Below, one piece after another: positions 9,190 through 21,300 of a stretch of 64,000 nucleotides of DNA; position 1 is the stretch's first letter; each line of letters begins with the position of its first letter. Under the pieces are notes generated by a model. That model did no database searches, had not been told where the DNA came from, and saw nothing but the letters and a program-made list of their open reading frames with translations. A program made the position numbers and the translations under genes. The DNA is from Pyropia haitanensis (taxonomy: Eukaryota > Rhodophyta > Bangiophyceae > Bangiales > Bangiaceae): NCBI GenBank assembly GCA_008729055.1, contig SDUX01000112.1:62001-126000 (forward strand), read 5' to 3'.

Positions 9190-10545
9190 GCGCCCGCTAC
9201 CCCCACACGCCCGCCCACGCGCCGCGCCGACGGCGGCGCCAGCCGCCCACACAACCCCGCGCGGGGGACGGCGGTCGCCCCACCACGGCGCCAACAGCAG
9301 CGCGCCCGCAGCGGCGTATACCACAGCCGGGACGTGGGGCCACGCGCAATGGTGCCACCACGGCGCCAACAGCAGCGCGCCCGCAGCGGCGTATACCACA
9401 GCCGGGACGTGGGGCCACGCGCAATGGTGGACGCGGGGGCGGACAGGGGAGGGGGGATGCCCACCGCCACGGCGAGCACCGGCAGGGTGTGTGGGCGGGA
9501 GGGGCGCGCGTGGGCGCTGCAAGAGAACACACACCTCCACCCCCGCGCGGACGGCGCGCTCCCCCGCGGGGCGGTCTTTAGAAGAGCGCACGGGCCGCCA
9601 CGGACAGCGGCGTCCCACCGGTCGGCGGCGGGGCGTGCGCGCGCGTCGCCCCTGCCGCACACCGCCGACTGTGGGCGCGAGAGGGAGGGGGGGGGCGCGT
9701 CTGTGGCGCCGCGGGGCGCGTCGGTGGCGCCGTGGGCCGACCGCACCCTGGTGGGTGTGCCCCCAGCAAGTTGTGACAGGGATGCCTCGCCAGCACCCCC
9801 CACCGCCGCCTCGTGAGCGCGGGCGCCCCGCCGCGGCTGTTGGGCTTTTTGCGCTCACGGGGGCCGCGGCGGGCCCACCATGACAAGGTTGTGGCGCCCC
9901 CTACACCGCCGCCACCGCGTGGTGGGCCGCCGTCGGGGGGACAGCTCTGCGCTGGCAGGCGCGACCCCAAGCGCGGGACCCAACGGACTCGCCGGCTGCG
10001 CGCCGCCGCCCCGCGCGGCCGGGCACACACCGCGGCGTGTCCGGCTGCGTGGACAGCGCACAGCTCGCGGCGTGGTGTCGGCGGCGGGCGGGCGGTGCCG
10101 GACTTCTGCCGACACCCACCGGCGCCCATGATTTTCCGCCCACACTTGCCACCTCGATCGTCGACCAACACACGCGCAGATCCCACCTGATCAAATAACA
10201 AAAAAGGCTCGAAAACACAAACAAAAAGACAGAATACACACAAACGAGCAACACACCGCAACCGCGGCAGCGCGGTGCGCATCGCCCCTCTCGCCCCCCC
10301 CACCGTCGGCCACGCGCGCCGCCGCGTGTCTGTGTGCGCCGCCGCGTGTCTGTGCGCCCCGCCGCGGCGGCCGCGGTGGCCCGCGCGTTGCTTTGCGCTC
10401 CCGCGCGCCCGCCGCCGGGGCCGTGCCGCACCGGCGCGGGCGCTGGGTGCGGGGAGGAGCGGCAGCGGCGGCAGGCGGGCGGGGGCGGGGAGAGGGGGTG
10501 TGCCACCCGCCGCAACACCGCCGGCCGCGTCGCGCGGCGGCCCGC
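9190..10545. other. Upstream region of the left ankyrin gene
   Basis: Shared with 17108-18367 in inverted orientation, so it is duplicated with the gene and may carry its promoter. It holds two copies of a 75-bp unit (9281-9430), an arm-specific 110-bp insert (9658-9767) and an A/T-rich patch (10190-10265). No separate gene is recognised. Confidence 0.5.
9281..9430. repeat. Two tandem copies of a 75-bp unit upstream of the ankyrin gene
   Basis: The unit starts CACCACGGCGCCAACAGCAG and contains GTATACC, a TATA-like core on either strand, about 130 and 205 bases upstream of the start codon at 9189. The same doublet occurs in the right arm at about 18122-18271, so the duplication predates the inverted repeat. 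Confidence 0.85.
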
Positions 10546-10548
10546 CCC

Positions 10549-10582
<34 letters not shown>

Positions 10583-12061
10583 GGCGCAAGCGCGGCCCGC
10601 CGCCGTCGGCGCCGCCTGCCCGTCGTTGCCGCCTGCTTGTCGCTGCCGCCGCCGTGTTGTTGCGGCCGCCCCCGCGGCGTGTCACCCGCCCGGCCGCGTT
10701 CGTTGCCGCCGTGGGACCGCCGCTGCCGCCGCGGCCGTGCGCCCGCCGCGCCCCCGGTCCGTCGCCGCCGCCCGCCCGTCGAGGCGGTGCCCACCCACCC
10801 CGTCGGCTGTATCCGGAGTCCCGCCGCTGGCACTGCCGACGGCCGTCGACGTTGTCGGCGCCGCCCCGCAGTCGTTGCCGCTGCGCTCGTCGTGGGCGGC
10901 GCCGCCGCGGTCATGGTGGTGTCCTCCCGCCGTCGCTGCTGCCCCTGCATCGTTGCCGCGGCCCCGGCATGGTCGGCGGTGCCTCCCCGTTCATTGCTGC
11001 TGCCTCCCCCGTCGCTGCCGGCGCTGCCATTGTGGTGCTGCCTGCCCCTTTGTTGGGTCTCCTCGGCGTTGGTGCCGCTCTTTTCGTTGTCGGCGTCGCC
11101 CTCTCCTCGTGGCGGTGCCACGCCCTCTCGTTTCCGATGCACCTCTGCCGAGGCTGTCCCCCCGCGGTGGTTCCCGCTGCTCCACGCGTCGCTCTGGCTA
11201 CGCCCCCAGTCGTCGGCGCCGCCCTCTGATTGTTGGCGAGGCCGTCACTCTGTCGCCGACGCCCCCGTTCCGTCGCGGCGGACATCTGCCTGTCATTGCC
11301 TCCACGCACCTGTAGCCGACGGCGTCCACGCCATGTTTTGCTGCCGCTCCGTAGCTGTGGCGGCTCCCTCTCACATGTCGCCGCGGCTCCCCCTCGCGTC
11401 AATGTGACCCCCCCCCTCCGCCCTTGCTGCCTCCCCTCTGTCGTTGTGGCGCGTTGCCTGCCGCTGCCGCATCCCCTCCCGTCCTTCGGTCGCGGCCGCC
11501 GACCTCGCCGGCTCCCCCCCCCCATTGCCACAACTCCCCCCCCTTGAACGCAACGAGCTCCCCCCCGGGTTGCCGGTCGCCGCCACCGCGGCGGGCGGCG
11601 CGCGCGCACCGCCCGGTGGCCGCCGCGGCCACCCGCGGCGCGTGCCCGCCGCGGGTGGCGGGCGCAGCAGCAACGTTGCGGGGATCGCCGCCGCTGCGGC
11701 CGCCGCCTCCACCGCCGCTGCCGCCGCCGCCGGGCCCATAGCCAAGCTCGGCTCTGCCGTGGCGCCGCGAGCCGACACGGGTGGAGGCGGCGGGCCGTCG
11801 GCCCGAGGACCGGCGGCGGCGGCGGCCGACTGCCACTGGCAGCCGCGGCGGCCGCGCGTGCGCCGCGCGTGCGCCGCGCGTGCGCCGCGCGTGCGCCGCG
11901 CGTGCGCCGCGCGTGCGCCGCGCCGCCGCCGCCGGCGCGTGGCCCACACCGCCCGCGTCGTGGCGCGCCGCGGCGGCGGCCAACCGCGGCGCGGGGGGTG
12001 ACCAGGAAGGATCACGGGCGCGCGCGCCGCGGGCGGCGGCTGCGGATCTGCCGCCGCGGCA
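10546..12061. other. GC-rich low-complexity spacer between the inverted-repeat arms (left part)
   Basis: Starts with a CCG run (10550-10580), followed by CGCTGCCG-type irregular repeats. An 11-bp tandem repeat (CGTGCGCCGCG) lies at about 11850-11922, six to seven copies. Open frames in all directions are Arg/Pro/Ala-rich and compositional. No gene is called. Confidence 0.55.
11850..11922. repeat. 11-bp tandem repeat (CGTGCGCCGCG)
   Basis: About six to seven head-to-tail copies. The period is not a multiple of three, so copy changes would shift any frame; this fits a non-coding location. Confidence 0.85.
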
Positions 12062-13565
12062 GCGCAGTGCTACCAAACCCGTGGACCCCTGGAGAACAAA
12101 ATTTGGCCGGAATCGGGCGTGCGCGGGCGTGCAGCGGCGTGCAAACCCCCCTCTACGGTATCGCAGAGGCCGATTTTTCCAACACCTGCCCTATAGCGCC
12201 GCTCAGTCGTCCGTGCACGGGTTCCGGTGCACTTTTTTTCCACCCATACATGGAGGGCGTACTGGAGCTCGTGATGGACCTCGACCATATCACCGGAGGG
12301 CGTGCACGTCGTTCCCCGCCGAACGACAAATCGCAGTGCACGCGGACGCCTGTAACTCGTGCCGCCGATGCACAAGTTATTCTGGAGTCGTGCAGGCGAT
12401 GCACGAGTTCCGCACGCGGCCCAGCCGAGGATCGTGCAACGCGTGCGTAAGTCGGTCACATTTAACCCGGAATGATGCACGGTTTCGCGACATTGCGTCG
12501 CCATGTGAGCAGGCCTTCCAGAAACTACTGGGTACACCCGACCAGAGAGCCCTTCATTCCGTGCTGTTTGTCCGACATGATGGACTGACTCGATCCTAAG
12601 ACCATCAGATGGCCCACACATGAAGCCCATTGCACGAGGGTTGCCCAATCAGCAAGGACGTTACGGCCTCACACAGTCATACCCTCCCATTTCCAAAATC
12701 TGTTGTGACCTCATACCAAAACGCAAGTCGACTCAACAAGTGAAAGCACTCCCCCCCACCCGTACCACACGCATACCTCGTGCAGCAAACTGACTGGGCG
12801 CGGAAGTCACCAGCACCTGCGTTGCCGTTGCAGCCGACCCACCAATGAAGGCCCAACCCCCGCGACCCGTCTCTGTCTGAGCGACCGCCCGACACCGCCC
12901 GTGCTCTTTACACGACCACGACCCTACCGCGACAAGAAGACATCGAGTCGCAAGCATCTCCCCCGTCAAGACCCTCCCCACAAGGCCGCAGTTTGGTAGA
13001 TGACGCAGACCCACCCCCCCATCAAGGTGAGGCCGCCGCCACCCTTCCCCGCGACGTCGGCGCGGCAGCTGCCGGCGGCCGGTGCCGCCCCCACCGGTCC
13101 CCCCTTCGTGGCGGGGTCGGGGCCCCCGCCGCACCCCCGACGGCGGAGCGGCAGCTACCAGCGGCTGGTATGAGGCACCCATTTTTGACGAATGTGAGCG
13201 TACAATGAAGTGTATATATCTGGCGAAGCTGGTGCTGTCGGAGACCTTGGCAATAAATGCAACTCAAGTGCAGCGGGGTCGCAGTATAGCTTCAGAAGAC
13301 TTGGGCTGTGGCTGGCCCAAGTCGCAGTGTGCCTTTTGAGGGCTTGGCCCGCACTAGACCGAAAATGCTCAGGCAATGCCGAATTGAGGCACGCCGCTGC
13401 ACGAGGAGGAGCAGCCTCCTGCACGCCCCCTCACGTCGGCGGCACGCGGCGCTCACGAAGGCTGACACGCCTCGCGTGCCGCACATGCACAACTTCGGGC
13501 CGGAGTCGTGCTGATTTCACGTCCCGCACGCTCGCCAGGGGTCCACGGGTTTGGTAGCACTGCGC
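12062..13565. mobile_element. 1.5-kb non-autonomous DNA-transposon-like element with 31-bp terminal inverted repeats
   Basis: The sequence at 12062-12092 (beginning GCGCAGTGCTACCAAACCCG) recurs as an exact reverse complement at 13535-13565. The interior has visibly lower GC than its surroundings and no transposase-like frame. Short CGTGC/GCACG motifs are scattered in the subterminal parts, as in hAT-type elements whose ends also often start CAGTG. No clear target-site duplication is seen: the 8-base flanks outside CAGTG are CGGCAGCG on the left and CGCAGGCC on the right. Superfamily is therefore open. Confidence 0.75.
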
Positions 13566-14166
13566 AGGCCGGCCGCGGCTGCGCCCCACAAGCGCGCACA
13601 CGTGGTCACGGTGGGGGGGGGGGCGGTCGCTGGAGGGGCGGCCGCCGCGGCACCCGTCGCGGCGACGGCAGTGGTCTGGGTGGGCGGCGGGGTGCATGCA
13701 CCACGCCCGTGCTAGAGACGTCCCGCTGGGCCCGCCGCCCGCGCGCCGCCGCCGCGGCCGCCAGCCGTCTGGCCAGTGGCCAGTGTCTGTGCGCCCGTCG
13801 CGCGCCCGGCCGCGCGCGGCCGCGCGGCCGCCGCGGCCCCACGCGCGGCACGCCCGCTCGCCGCGCCGCCGAGCCGGCCGGTCGCGCTGCCCGCCGCGAC
13901 CGCGGCGCGGCTGCGACGGCGGCAGCGCCCGCGGTACTCGCCCACCCCGTCGCGCCGCTTCGTTCACTTCGCCTCGCGTGCCGCGGTCACGGCGTCCCGC
14001 GTCTCCACCACCCCCGCCCCCCGCCCCCCCCCCCCCACCCCGCCCCCCCCCGACCGCCCCCGACCACCTCCACCCACCAGACGGTCGACGGTGCCCTCCC
14101 CCCCCTGCCCCCCCCCTCACCCTCACCCCCACCCCTCCCGCCCATTCCCCCCCCCCCCCCCCCTCC
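13566..14166. other. C-rich region ahead of the fibrillin-like gene
   Basis: No gene recognised. From about 14010 to 14166 the plus strand is almost entirely C with a few A/G/T, ending in a C run directly before the ATG at 14167. This resembles the leader seen before other genes here. Confidence 0.5.
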
Positions 14167-14372
14167 ATGGCCACGTTTGTGGCGCCCGTGTCGCCGCCGT
14201 GGTGCGGCCGGGGCGGCCGCGGCGGCCGCGTCGGCGGCGGCCGCGGCGGCGCGGCCGGCGCCCCCGCCCGCCACCGCGGCGCGGCCACGCCCCGCGCCGC
14301 GGCGGCCACCCGCCGCGGGCCGCCGCGCGCGGTCGGCGCCGCCGCCGCTCCCGCCGCCGGGCCGTCGGCCGA

Positions 14373-14412
<40 letters not shown>

Positions 14413-15869
14413 ACCGCAGCGGTCGAGGCGGCACCGCCGACGGCCGCGGCGGCGCCGCCGACGGCCTCGGGGCCGCCGCCGCCGACGGCCGCGGCGGCGC
14501 CGTCGACGGCCTCGGCGGCGCCGCCGACGGCCGCGGCGACCGAGACGGCGACGGCCGCGGCGGCGGCGACGGCGGCGGCGGCGGCGCCGCCTACCACGGA
14601 CCTGGCTTTGGCGATCGCGGCGGCGGCGCCGCCACCCCCGCCGTTGCTCGCCGCCGCTGTTGAGGCGTCGGCGCCGCCGCCGCCGCCGCCGCCGCTGCCG
14701 CCGCCGCCGGCAGCAACGGCGGGCGGCGCCGCCGCGGCGGTGGTGGCGGCGACACACCCCCGCGGTACGCCCTTGCAGGTGGCAGCGGCCGAGGCGACCG
14801 CGGCGGCGGCGGCGGCGGCGGCGGCAGCGGAAGGCGCGGCGGCGGCGGCGGCGGCAGCGGCGGCGGGCGCGGCGGGCGGGCGGGCGGGCGGGGCAGCGAT
14901 CGCGGCGGCGGCGGCGGCGCTCGAGGCGACCGCCCGCCGCCGGGGCGCGCGCAACGCACGGCCCGCGCAGCTGGCCGGCATCTGGTCGCTCGTCTACACA
15001 GACTGCCCGCGGCTGGCCGCCGCGGTGGGCTTGACGGGCGCGGGGCGGCTGCTGCCGGGGGCGAGCCTCAGCGCGCTGCGGGTGGGCGTCGCCGCCGACG
15101 GGCGGGGGTGGGTGGAGGAGGTGCACGTATCGCCGCTGGGGCTGCTCTCCGCCACCAACCGGGTGGACGGCACGTGGGCGCTCCCGCCAGAGGGGGCGGA
15201 CGACGACGGCGGGTGTGTCAACACACTGACACTCGCGTCCAAGGACCTGCGGCTGCGGGGGCGCCGGGGGGGTGGGGCCACCGCCCACGGCTCTACCGGC
15301 GTGGCGGCCGGCGCGCCACGCCGTCGCTGGTGGTGGTCGGCCGCCGCCGCCGCCGTCGACGTGACGTACGTGGACGCTGCGTGGGCGGTGGTGCGCTCCG
15401 TGCCCGGCCGGCGCGTGTACGTGCTCCGCCGGGACGTGGCGGCCGAGGCGGCCGCCGCCGCCGCCGACGCCGCGGCGGCGGCGGTGGAGGCGGCGGCGGT
15501 GGAGGCGGCGGCGGTGGAGGCTGCCGCCGCCGAGGCCGCCGCCGCGCGCGCGGCGGCGGCGGACGCGGCGGCGGCGGCGGCGGCCAAGGTGGCGGCCGCC
15601 GAGGCGGCGGCCGAGGCGGCAGCCGTGGCGGCGGCCGAGGCGGCGACGGCCAAGGCGGCGGCCGCAGAGGCGGCGGCGGCGGCGTTGGGGGGGGGGGGGG
15701 GGGGGCAGGCGGTGGCCGCCGTGGGCGCAGCGGCTTGGGACGGGCTGGATATGGGGGGGGGGGGTGGGGGGGGGGGGGGGCGGCGCACGGGGACGCCCCG
15801 CGTGGTCGGCGCGCTTCGCGGTCGGCGGCGGGCCCGCTGCAGCTGGCACAGCGGCTGTGGAAGTGGTAG
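14167..15869 (+). CDS. Fibrillin / plastid lipid-associated (PAP) family protein
   Basis: PAP/fibrillins are plastid lipid-binding proteins of plastoglobules and thylakoids. The ATG at 14167 starts MATFVAPVSPPW, followed by a ~260-residue Ala/Pro-rich region that could include a transit peptide. The PAP domain begins near residue 268 with LAGIWSLVYTDCPRLAAAVG, passes through GWVEEVHVSPLGLLSATNRV and ends with VTYVDAAWAVVRSVPGRRVY and VLRRD. The last part matches the family's TYLDEDLRIxRGxxGxxFVL signature. A poly-Ala, Glu-spaced, coiled-coil-like tail follows. Poly-G runs near 15686-15705 and 15750-15780 make the C-terminus uncertain: one frame stays open to 17025, another ends more plausibly as GPLQLAQRLWKW at 15869, which I chose. 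Confidence 0.7.
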
Positions 15870-17107
15870 GCGCCGCCGGGGGGGTGGGGGAGCGGTGGGG
15901 GGGGGGATTGGGGGGGCGTGCCGCGCTGCACAGATAGAGCCGGCACTGACACTCTTGCCTCGCGGCGTGCCCATGCGCGGCGCCCGCGGGGCCAAGCACC
16001 AGCAGTCGACACGGTGGCCGCCCATGCTGCCCGGGGTACGACGCCCACGCCGCGACCAGCTAGACAGGCCTTGCGGTTCCCCGCACTGCGCTGGCGGCGA
16101 CGCGACGAGGGTGCCGAGCCCCCGTGCGCCGTCGCCGCCCCCCGCAGCGCCGGTGCTTCGCGGCCGCCCCCGCCGCGGCGCGGCCCGTGCCACTCTGGCG
16201 GCCGGGGTCGCTGCCAGCGCGGAGCGCGCTGCGTGGGGCCGCGCGCCCCAGCGGGCGGCGGCAGCCACTCGCGGGCGTCCCCGCAGAGCGGCTGCTGCGT
16301 CTGACCCCCCCAGCACGGCGGCACCCTCTTTGTGTCCCCTTCCCCGGCCCCCGTCCTGTGGCCCCGCTCCCCCGTACGTCCCCCCCACCGGCGTGCCCTC
16401 ACCCGGCACGTGCCCCCGCAGCGGCTCCGCCTCGGTCGTCTCGCCACACACCCGCGGCGTCTCGGCCGACGGCCGCCCACGCGCCCAGCACCCGCCCCCC
16501 CCCGTACTGCCGTCGGACGCGCCCCCCACGGGCGCCCCCACGGGCAGGCCCGCGCGCCTCCCGCCGTGGCGCGGTCCCTTGCCGCCGCGGGCAGCCCCCG
16601 TGCCGCCGCGCCGCCGCCGCCGCCGCCGCCGCCGCTGGCTCCGCGTGCGGCGGCCGCCGCGGCGGCCGCCGGGCGGCCGCACGGCTGGTAGCCGCGCGGA
16701 CCGCCGCCCCCCCCCCACCACATGGCACCCCACCGCGCCGCCAGCGCCAGCCGCCGGCCGCGGCATCCGCCAGTGGCAGCCCCGCGGCGGCGGCCGCAGC
16801 GTGGGCCGGGGCGGCCGACCGGCGGGGGGAGGAGGGGCGGCCGTCCACCCCCCCGTGGCCGCCGCGTCGCCGCCTGTTGGGGGGCGGAGGGCGGTGGGGG
16901 GGGCGGCGGCGGCCGCGCAGTCGCGCGGCCGCCGTGCGGCGGCACGTGCGTGGGGGGGGCGCGGGTGGCGGGCGCGGCGGCGGCGTGGCGGCCGCCCACT
17001 GTGGCCCCCGTGGGTGCCGGCTTGAGAAGGGGAAGCGGGCGGGTAGCCGCGACCACGGCGGCGTCGGTGGCGCCGCCGCCGCCGCCACCGCCACCGCCGC
17101 CGCCGAG
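15870..17107. other. GC-rich spacer between the fibrillin gene and the right inverted-repeat arm
   Basis: G-rich then C-rich low-complexity DNA. Open frames on both strands lack domain-like text. No gene is called. Confidence 0.5.
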
Positions 17108-18367
17108 CGGGCCGACGCGCGACGCGGCCGGCGGTGTTGGTGCGGGTGGCACACCCCCTCTCCCCGCCCCCCCCCGCCTGCCGCCGCTGCCGCTCCTCCC
17201 CGCACCCAGCGCCCGCGCCGGTGCGGCGCGGCCCCGGCGGCGGGCACGCGGGAGCGCAAAGCCACGCGCAGGCCACCGCGGCCGCCGCGGCGGCGCGCAC
17301 AGACGCGGCGGCGCGCACAGACGCGGCGGCGCGCACAGACGCGGCGGCGCGCGTGGCCGACGGCGGGGGGGGCGAGAGGAGCAATGTTCACCGCGCTGCC
17401 GCGGTTGCGGTGTGTTGCTCGTTTGTGTGTATTCTGTCTTTTTGTTTGTGTTTTCGAGCCTTTTTTGTTTTTTGATCAGGTGGGATCTGCGCGTGTGTTG
17501 GTCGACGATCGAGGTGGCAAGTGTGGGCGAAAAATCATGGGCGCCGGTGGGTGTCGGCAGAAGTCCGGCACCGCCCGCCCGCCGCCGACACCACGCCGCG
17601 AGCTGTGCGCTATCCACGCAGCCGGACACGCCGCGGTGTGTGCCCGGCCGCGCGGGGCGGCGGCGCGCAGCCGGCGAGTCCGTTGGGTCCCGCGCTTGGG
17701 GTCGCGCCTGCCAGCGCAGAGCTGTCCCCCCGACGGCGGCCCACCACGCGGTGGCGGCGGTGTCGGGGGCGCCACAACCTTGTCATGGTGGGCCCGCCGC
17801 GGCCCCCGTGAGCGCAAAAAGCCCAACAGCCGCGGCGGGGCGCCCGCGCTCACAAGGCGGCGGTGGGGGGTGCTGGCGAGGCATCCCTGTCACAACTTAC
17901 GGCAGGGGCGACGCGCGCGCACGCCCCGCCGCCGACCGGTGGGACGCCGCTGTCCGTGGCGGCCCGTGCGCTCTTCTTGAGGCCGCCCCGCGGGGGAGCG
18001 CGCCGTCCGCGCGGGGGTGGCGGTGTGTGTTCTCTTGCAGCGCCCACGCGCGCCCCCCCCGCCCACACACCCTGCCGGTGCTCGCCGTGGCGGTGGGCAT
18101 CCCCCCTCCCCTGTCCGCCCCCGCGTCCACCATTGCGCGTGGCCCCACGTCCCGGCTGTGGTATACGCCGCTGCGGGCGCGCTGCTGTTGGCGCCGTGGT
18201 GGCACCATTGCGCGTGGCCCCACGTCCCGGCTGTGGTATACGCCGCTGCGGGCGCGCTGCTGTTGGCGCCGTGGTGGGGCGACCGCCGTCCCCCGCGCGG
18301 GGTTGTGTGGGCGGCTGGCGCCGCCGTCGGCGCGGCGCGTGGGCGGGCGTGTGGGGGTAGCGGGCGC
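17108..18367. other. Upstream region of the right ankyrin gene
   Basis: Counterpart of 9190-10545. Contains the 75-bp doublet (18122-18271) with its GTATAC core. No separate gene is seen; frames differ between arms. Confidence 0.5.
18122..18271. repeat. Two tandem copies of the 75-bp upstream unit (right arm)
   Basis: Same unit as 9281-9430 in reverse orientation; CATTGCGCGTGGCCCCACGT recurs 75 bases apart (18131 and 18206). Confidence 0.85.
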
Positions 18368-21300
18368 ATGGCGACGACGGCGGCCGAGGCGACCGCGCCG
18401 CCGCCGACCGAGCCGGCGGTGGGGACTGGAGGCGTGGCGGGCGCGCCGCGGGGGTGGCCGCCGCGGTTGCCGCCCAGATTCAAAGAGCGGGCGCTCCCGC
18501 TGGTGCCATTGCACGAGGCCGCGTGGAGCGGTGGGGTGGCAGCCGTACGGGCGCTGCTCGAGGCGGGCGCCAACGTCGCAGAGACGAATGACCATGACGA
18601 CACGGCCCTGCACTGGGCGGCTGCCGCCGGGGACGTCGAGGCGGTGGGCGTGCTGTTCGCGGCTGGCGCCAGCGTGACGGCTGCTTCCACAAGAAACCGG
18701 GATTGGAGCGATGGCGGTTATCTGCCTCTGCACTGGGCGGCCAGCAGCGGACACGTGCCGACGATGCGGGCGCTGTTGGCCGCTGGGACGCCCGTTGACG
18801 CTGCGGCCGACGGTGGAGCGACCGCCCTGCACTGCGCGGCGGCAGCTGGGGACGTGGCCGCCATTCGTGCGCTGCTGGACGCGGGGGCAGACGTCGAGGC
18901 GTGCACCGAGTTTGGTGAGACACCATTGCACTGTGCGGCGGACAGTGGGAGCGCGGCAGCGGTACGGGCGTTGGTGTGTGCGGGTGCCAATGTGGGTGCT
19001 CGCTCCATGCCAGGCCTGACTGCTCTACACATGGTGGGCAGGGGCAGTGGTGACGACGCTGTTCGAGTATTGTTGGACGCGGGCGCCCAGGTGGAGGGGA
19101 CAACTTGTCAAGTCTCCGTGCTTGATGAGACGCCATTCTTGGATATGTTTTCGTTCTTCTATTGGGTTCACCAGCCAAGCTCCATTGCTGTAGGCGTCAC
19201 GCCGCTCCACACAGCCGCGGGCAGAGGCAATGTCGCGACGGTGAAGGCACTGCTCAAAGCAGGTGACAAGGCGGAGGCAACATGTGGCGATGGGCGCACG
19301 GTGCTGCAGTGGGCGGCGGGAGGTGGCAGTTCCGAGGTCATCGAGTTCCTACTGGACGCGGGTGCCGACGTGGGCGGAACCGACAACGGCGGGCACACGG
19401 CGCTGCACTGGGCGGGGCGCAGTGGCAGCGCTGCGGCGGTGCGGACACTGCTGGACGCGGGTGCCGACGTGGGCGGAACCGACAACGGCGGGCGCACGGC
19501 GCTGCACGAGGCGGGGTGGCGTGGCAGCGCTGCGGCGGTGCGGACACTGCTGGACGCGGGTGCGGACGTGGGCGGAACCGACAACGGCGGGGGCACGGCG
19601 CTGCACTGGGCGGGGTGGAGTGGCAGCGCTGCGGCGGTGCGGACACTGGTGGACGCGGGTGCCGACGTGGGCGAAACCGCCAACGACGGGCGCACGGCGC
19701 TGCACTGGGCGGGGTGGAGTGGCAGCGCTGCGGCGGTGCGGACACTGGTGGACGCGGGTGCCGACGTGGGCGGAACCGACAACGGCGGGTGGACGGCGCT
19801 GCACCATGCGGGGCTCAGTGGCAGCGCTGCGGCGGTGCGGACACTGCTGGACGCGGGTGCCGACGTGGGCGGAACCGCCAACGACGGGCGCACGGCGCTG
19901 CACTGGGCGGGGTGGAGTGGCAGCGCTGCGGCGGTGCGGACACTGGTGGACGCGGGTGCCGACGTGGGCGAAACCGCCAACGACGGGCGCACGGCGCTGC
20001 ACTGGGCGGGGTGGAGTGGCAGCGCTGCGGCGGTGCGGACACTGCTGGACGCGGGTGCCGACGTGGGCGGAACCGCCAACGACGGGCGCACGGCGCTGCA
20101 CTGGGCGGGGTGGAGTGGCAGCGCTGCGGCGGTGCGGACACTGCTGGACGCGGGTGCCGACGTGGGCGGAACCGACAACGGCGGGCGCACGGCGCTGCAG
20201 AGCGCGGGGTGGAGTGGCAGCGCTGCGGCGGTGCGGACACTGCTGGACGCGGGTGCCGACATGGGCGGAACCGACAACGGCGGGCGCACGGCGCTGCAGA
20301 GCGCGGGGGGGGTGGCAGCGCTGCGGCGGTGCGGACACTGCTGGACGCGGGTGCCGACGTGGGCGGAACCGACAACGACGGGCGCACGGCGCTGCACGAG
20401 GCGGGGCGCAGTGGCAGCGCCGCGGCGGTGCGGACACTGCTCGACGCGGGTGCTGTCGTTGGAGCTGTGGACGCCGACGGATCGACACCTTTGCATTTTG
20501 CTGCTCAATCTCGGCGTCGCGGCGCTTTGGTTGCGTTGTGTGACGCTGGTGCTGGCGCGGACATTCGGGACCACTGTGGCCGAGCACCGCTGCACATGGC
20601 CGCAGAGACAGGCTGGCCTGCCGTTGTCGCCGCTCTGTTCCCGTACCTTCCCACGGGGTCTGGTGAAGAGGACAGCCGCGTTGAACAGGGCGCACTTCCT
20701 CGTCGTAAGACACTAGACAAGCCGTCTCAGTCACCAGACATTGGCGTGAACGCGATTGACGAAGACGGCCGGACGCCGCTTCACTACGCTGCCGCCAAGG
20801 GGCACACAGCGGTTGTGGCGCTGCTGCTCCGTCACGGCGCACACTGCGGCGTGGTGGATATCATGGGCCTCACACCCCTGTACAATGCCGCAGCGCTCGG
20901 CCACGGCGCGATCGTCGACCAGCTCAAGTCCGAGCACCATCCAGCGGCGGCGGTCAGCACGCCCATGCACGGTGCGGCCAAGTACGGACGGGTGGCGCTG
21001 TTCTCCAAGCCGCAGCTCCGCCCGTTTGTGTCAGCCACCGACGAGACAGGCACCACGCCGCTGCACATTGCCGCCAGCGCCGTGGACGCGCCTTCTGTGA
21101 GCGCACTGGTCGGCCTTGGCGCGGACGTTCACCGCCGCAACGAGGACGACGAGACGCCGCTGCACGGGGCGGTGGCGTGGCTGGAGCGCGCCGTCCGGGC
21201 GGCCGAGACGGACAACACGCGGGCGGCGGACCGCGAGGGCGTCGGCCGCCGCCTACGCGGCGCCGCCGCCGGCCACCTGGTGCGGCGGGGCCAGCCAGAC

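Larger units (their letters stand above)
4629..10545 (+). repeat. Left arm of a large inverted repeat (with 17108-23019)
   Basis: Reverse-complement similarity to 17108-23019 begins abruptly at the GGCGCCCATTGG motif (4629) and ends near 10545 at a CGGCCCGC motif. The arm holds the whole ankyrin gene, about 1.5 kb of its 3' flank and about 1.4 kb of its 5' flank. The 5' flank includes an A/T-rich patch around 10190-10265 in an otherwise GC-rich setting. The arms are close in sequence but carry substitutions and indels, for example a 110-bp insertion at 9658-9767 only here and ten instead of eleven 99-bp ankyrin units. Confidence 0.9.

Noticed and set aside
15108..17025. Extension of the fibrillin gene to the stop at 17025
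   Set aside because: Beyond about 15870 the frame is low-complexity and overlaps intergenic DNA; the alternative ending at 15869 after a poly-G run is more protein-like.
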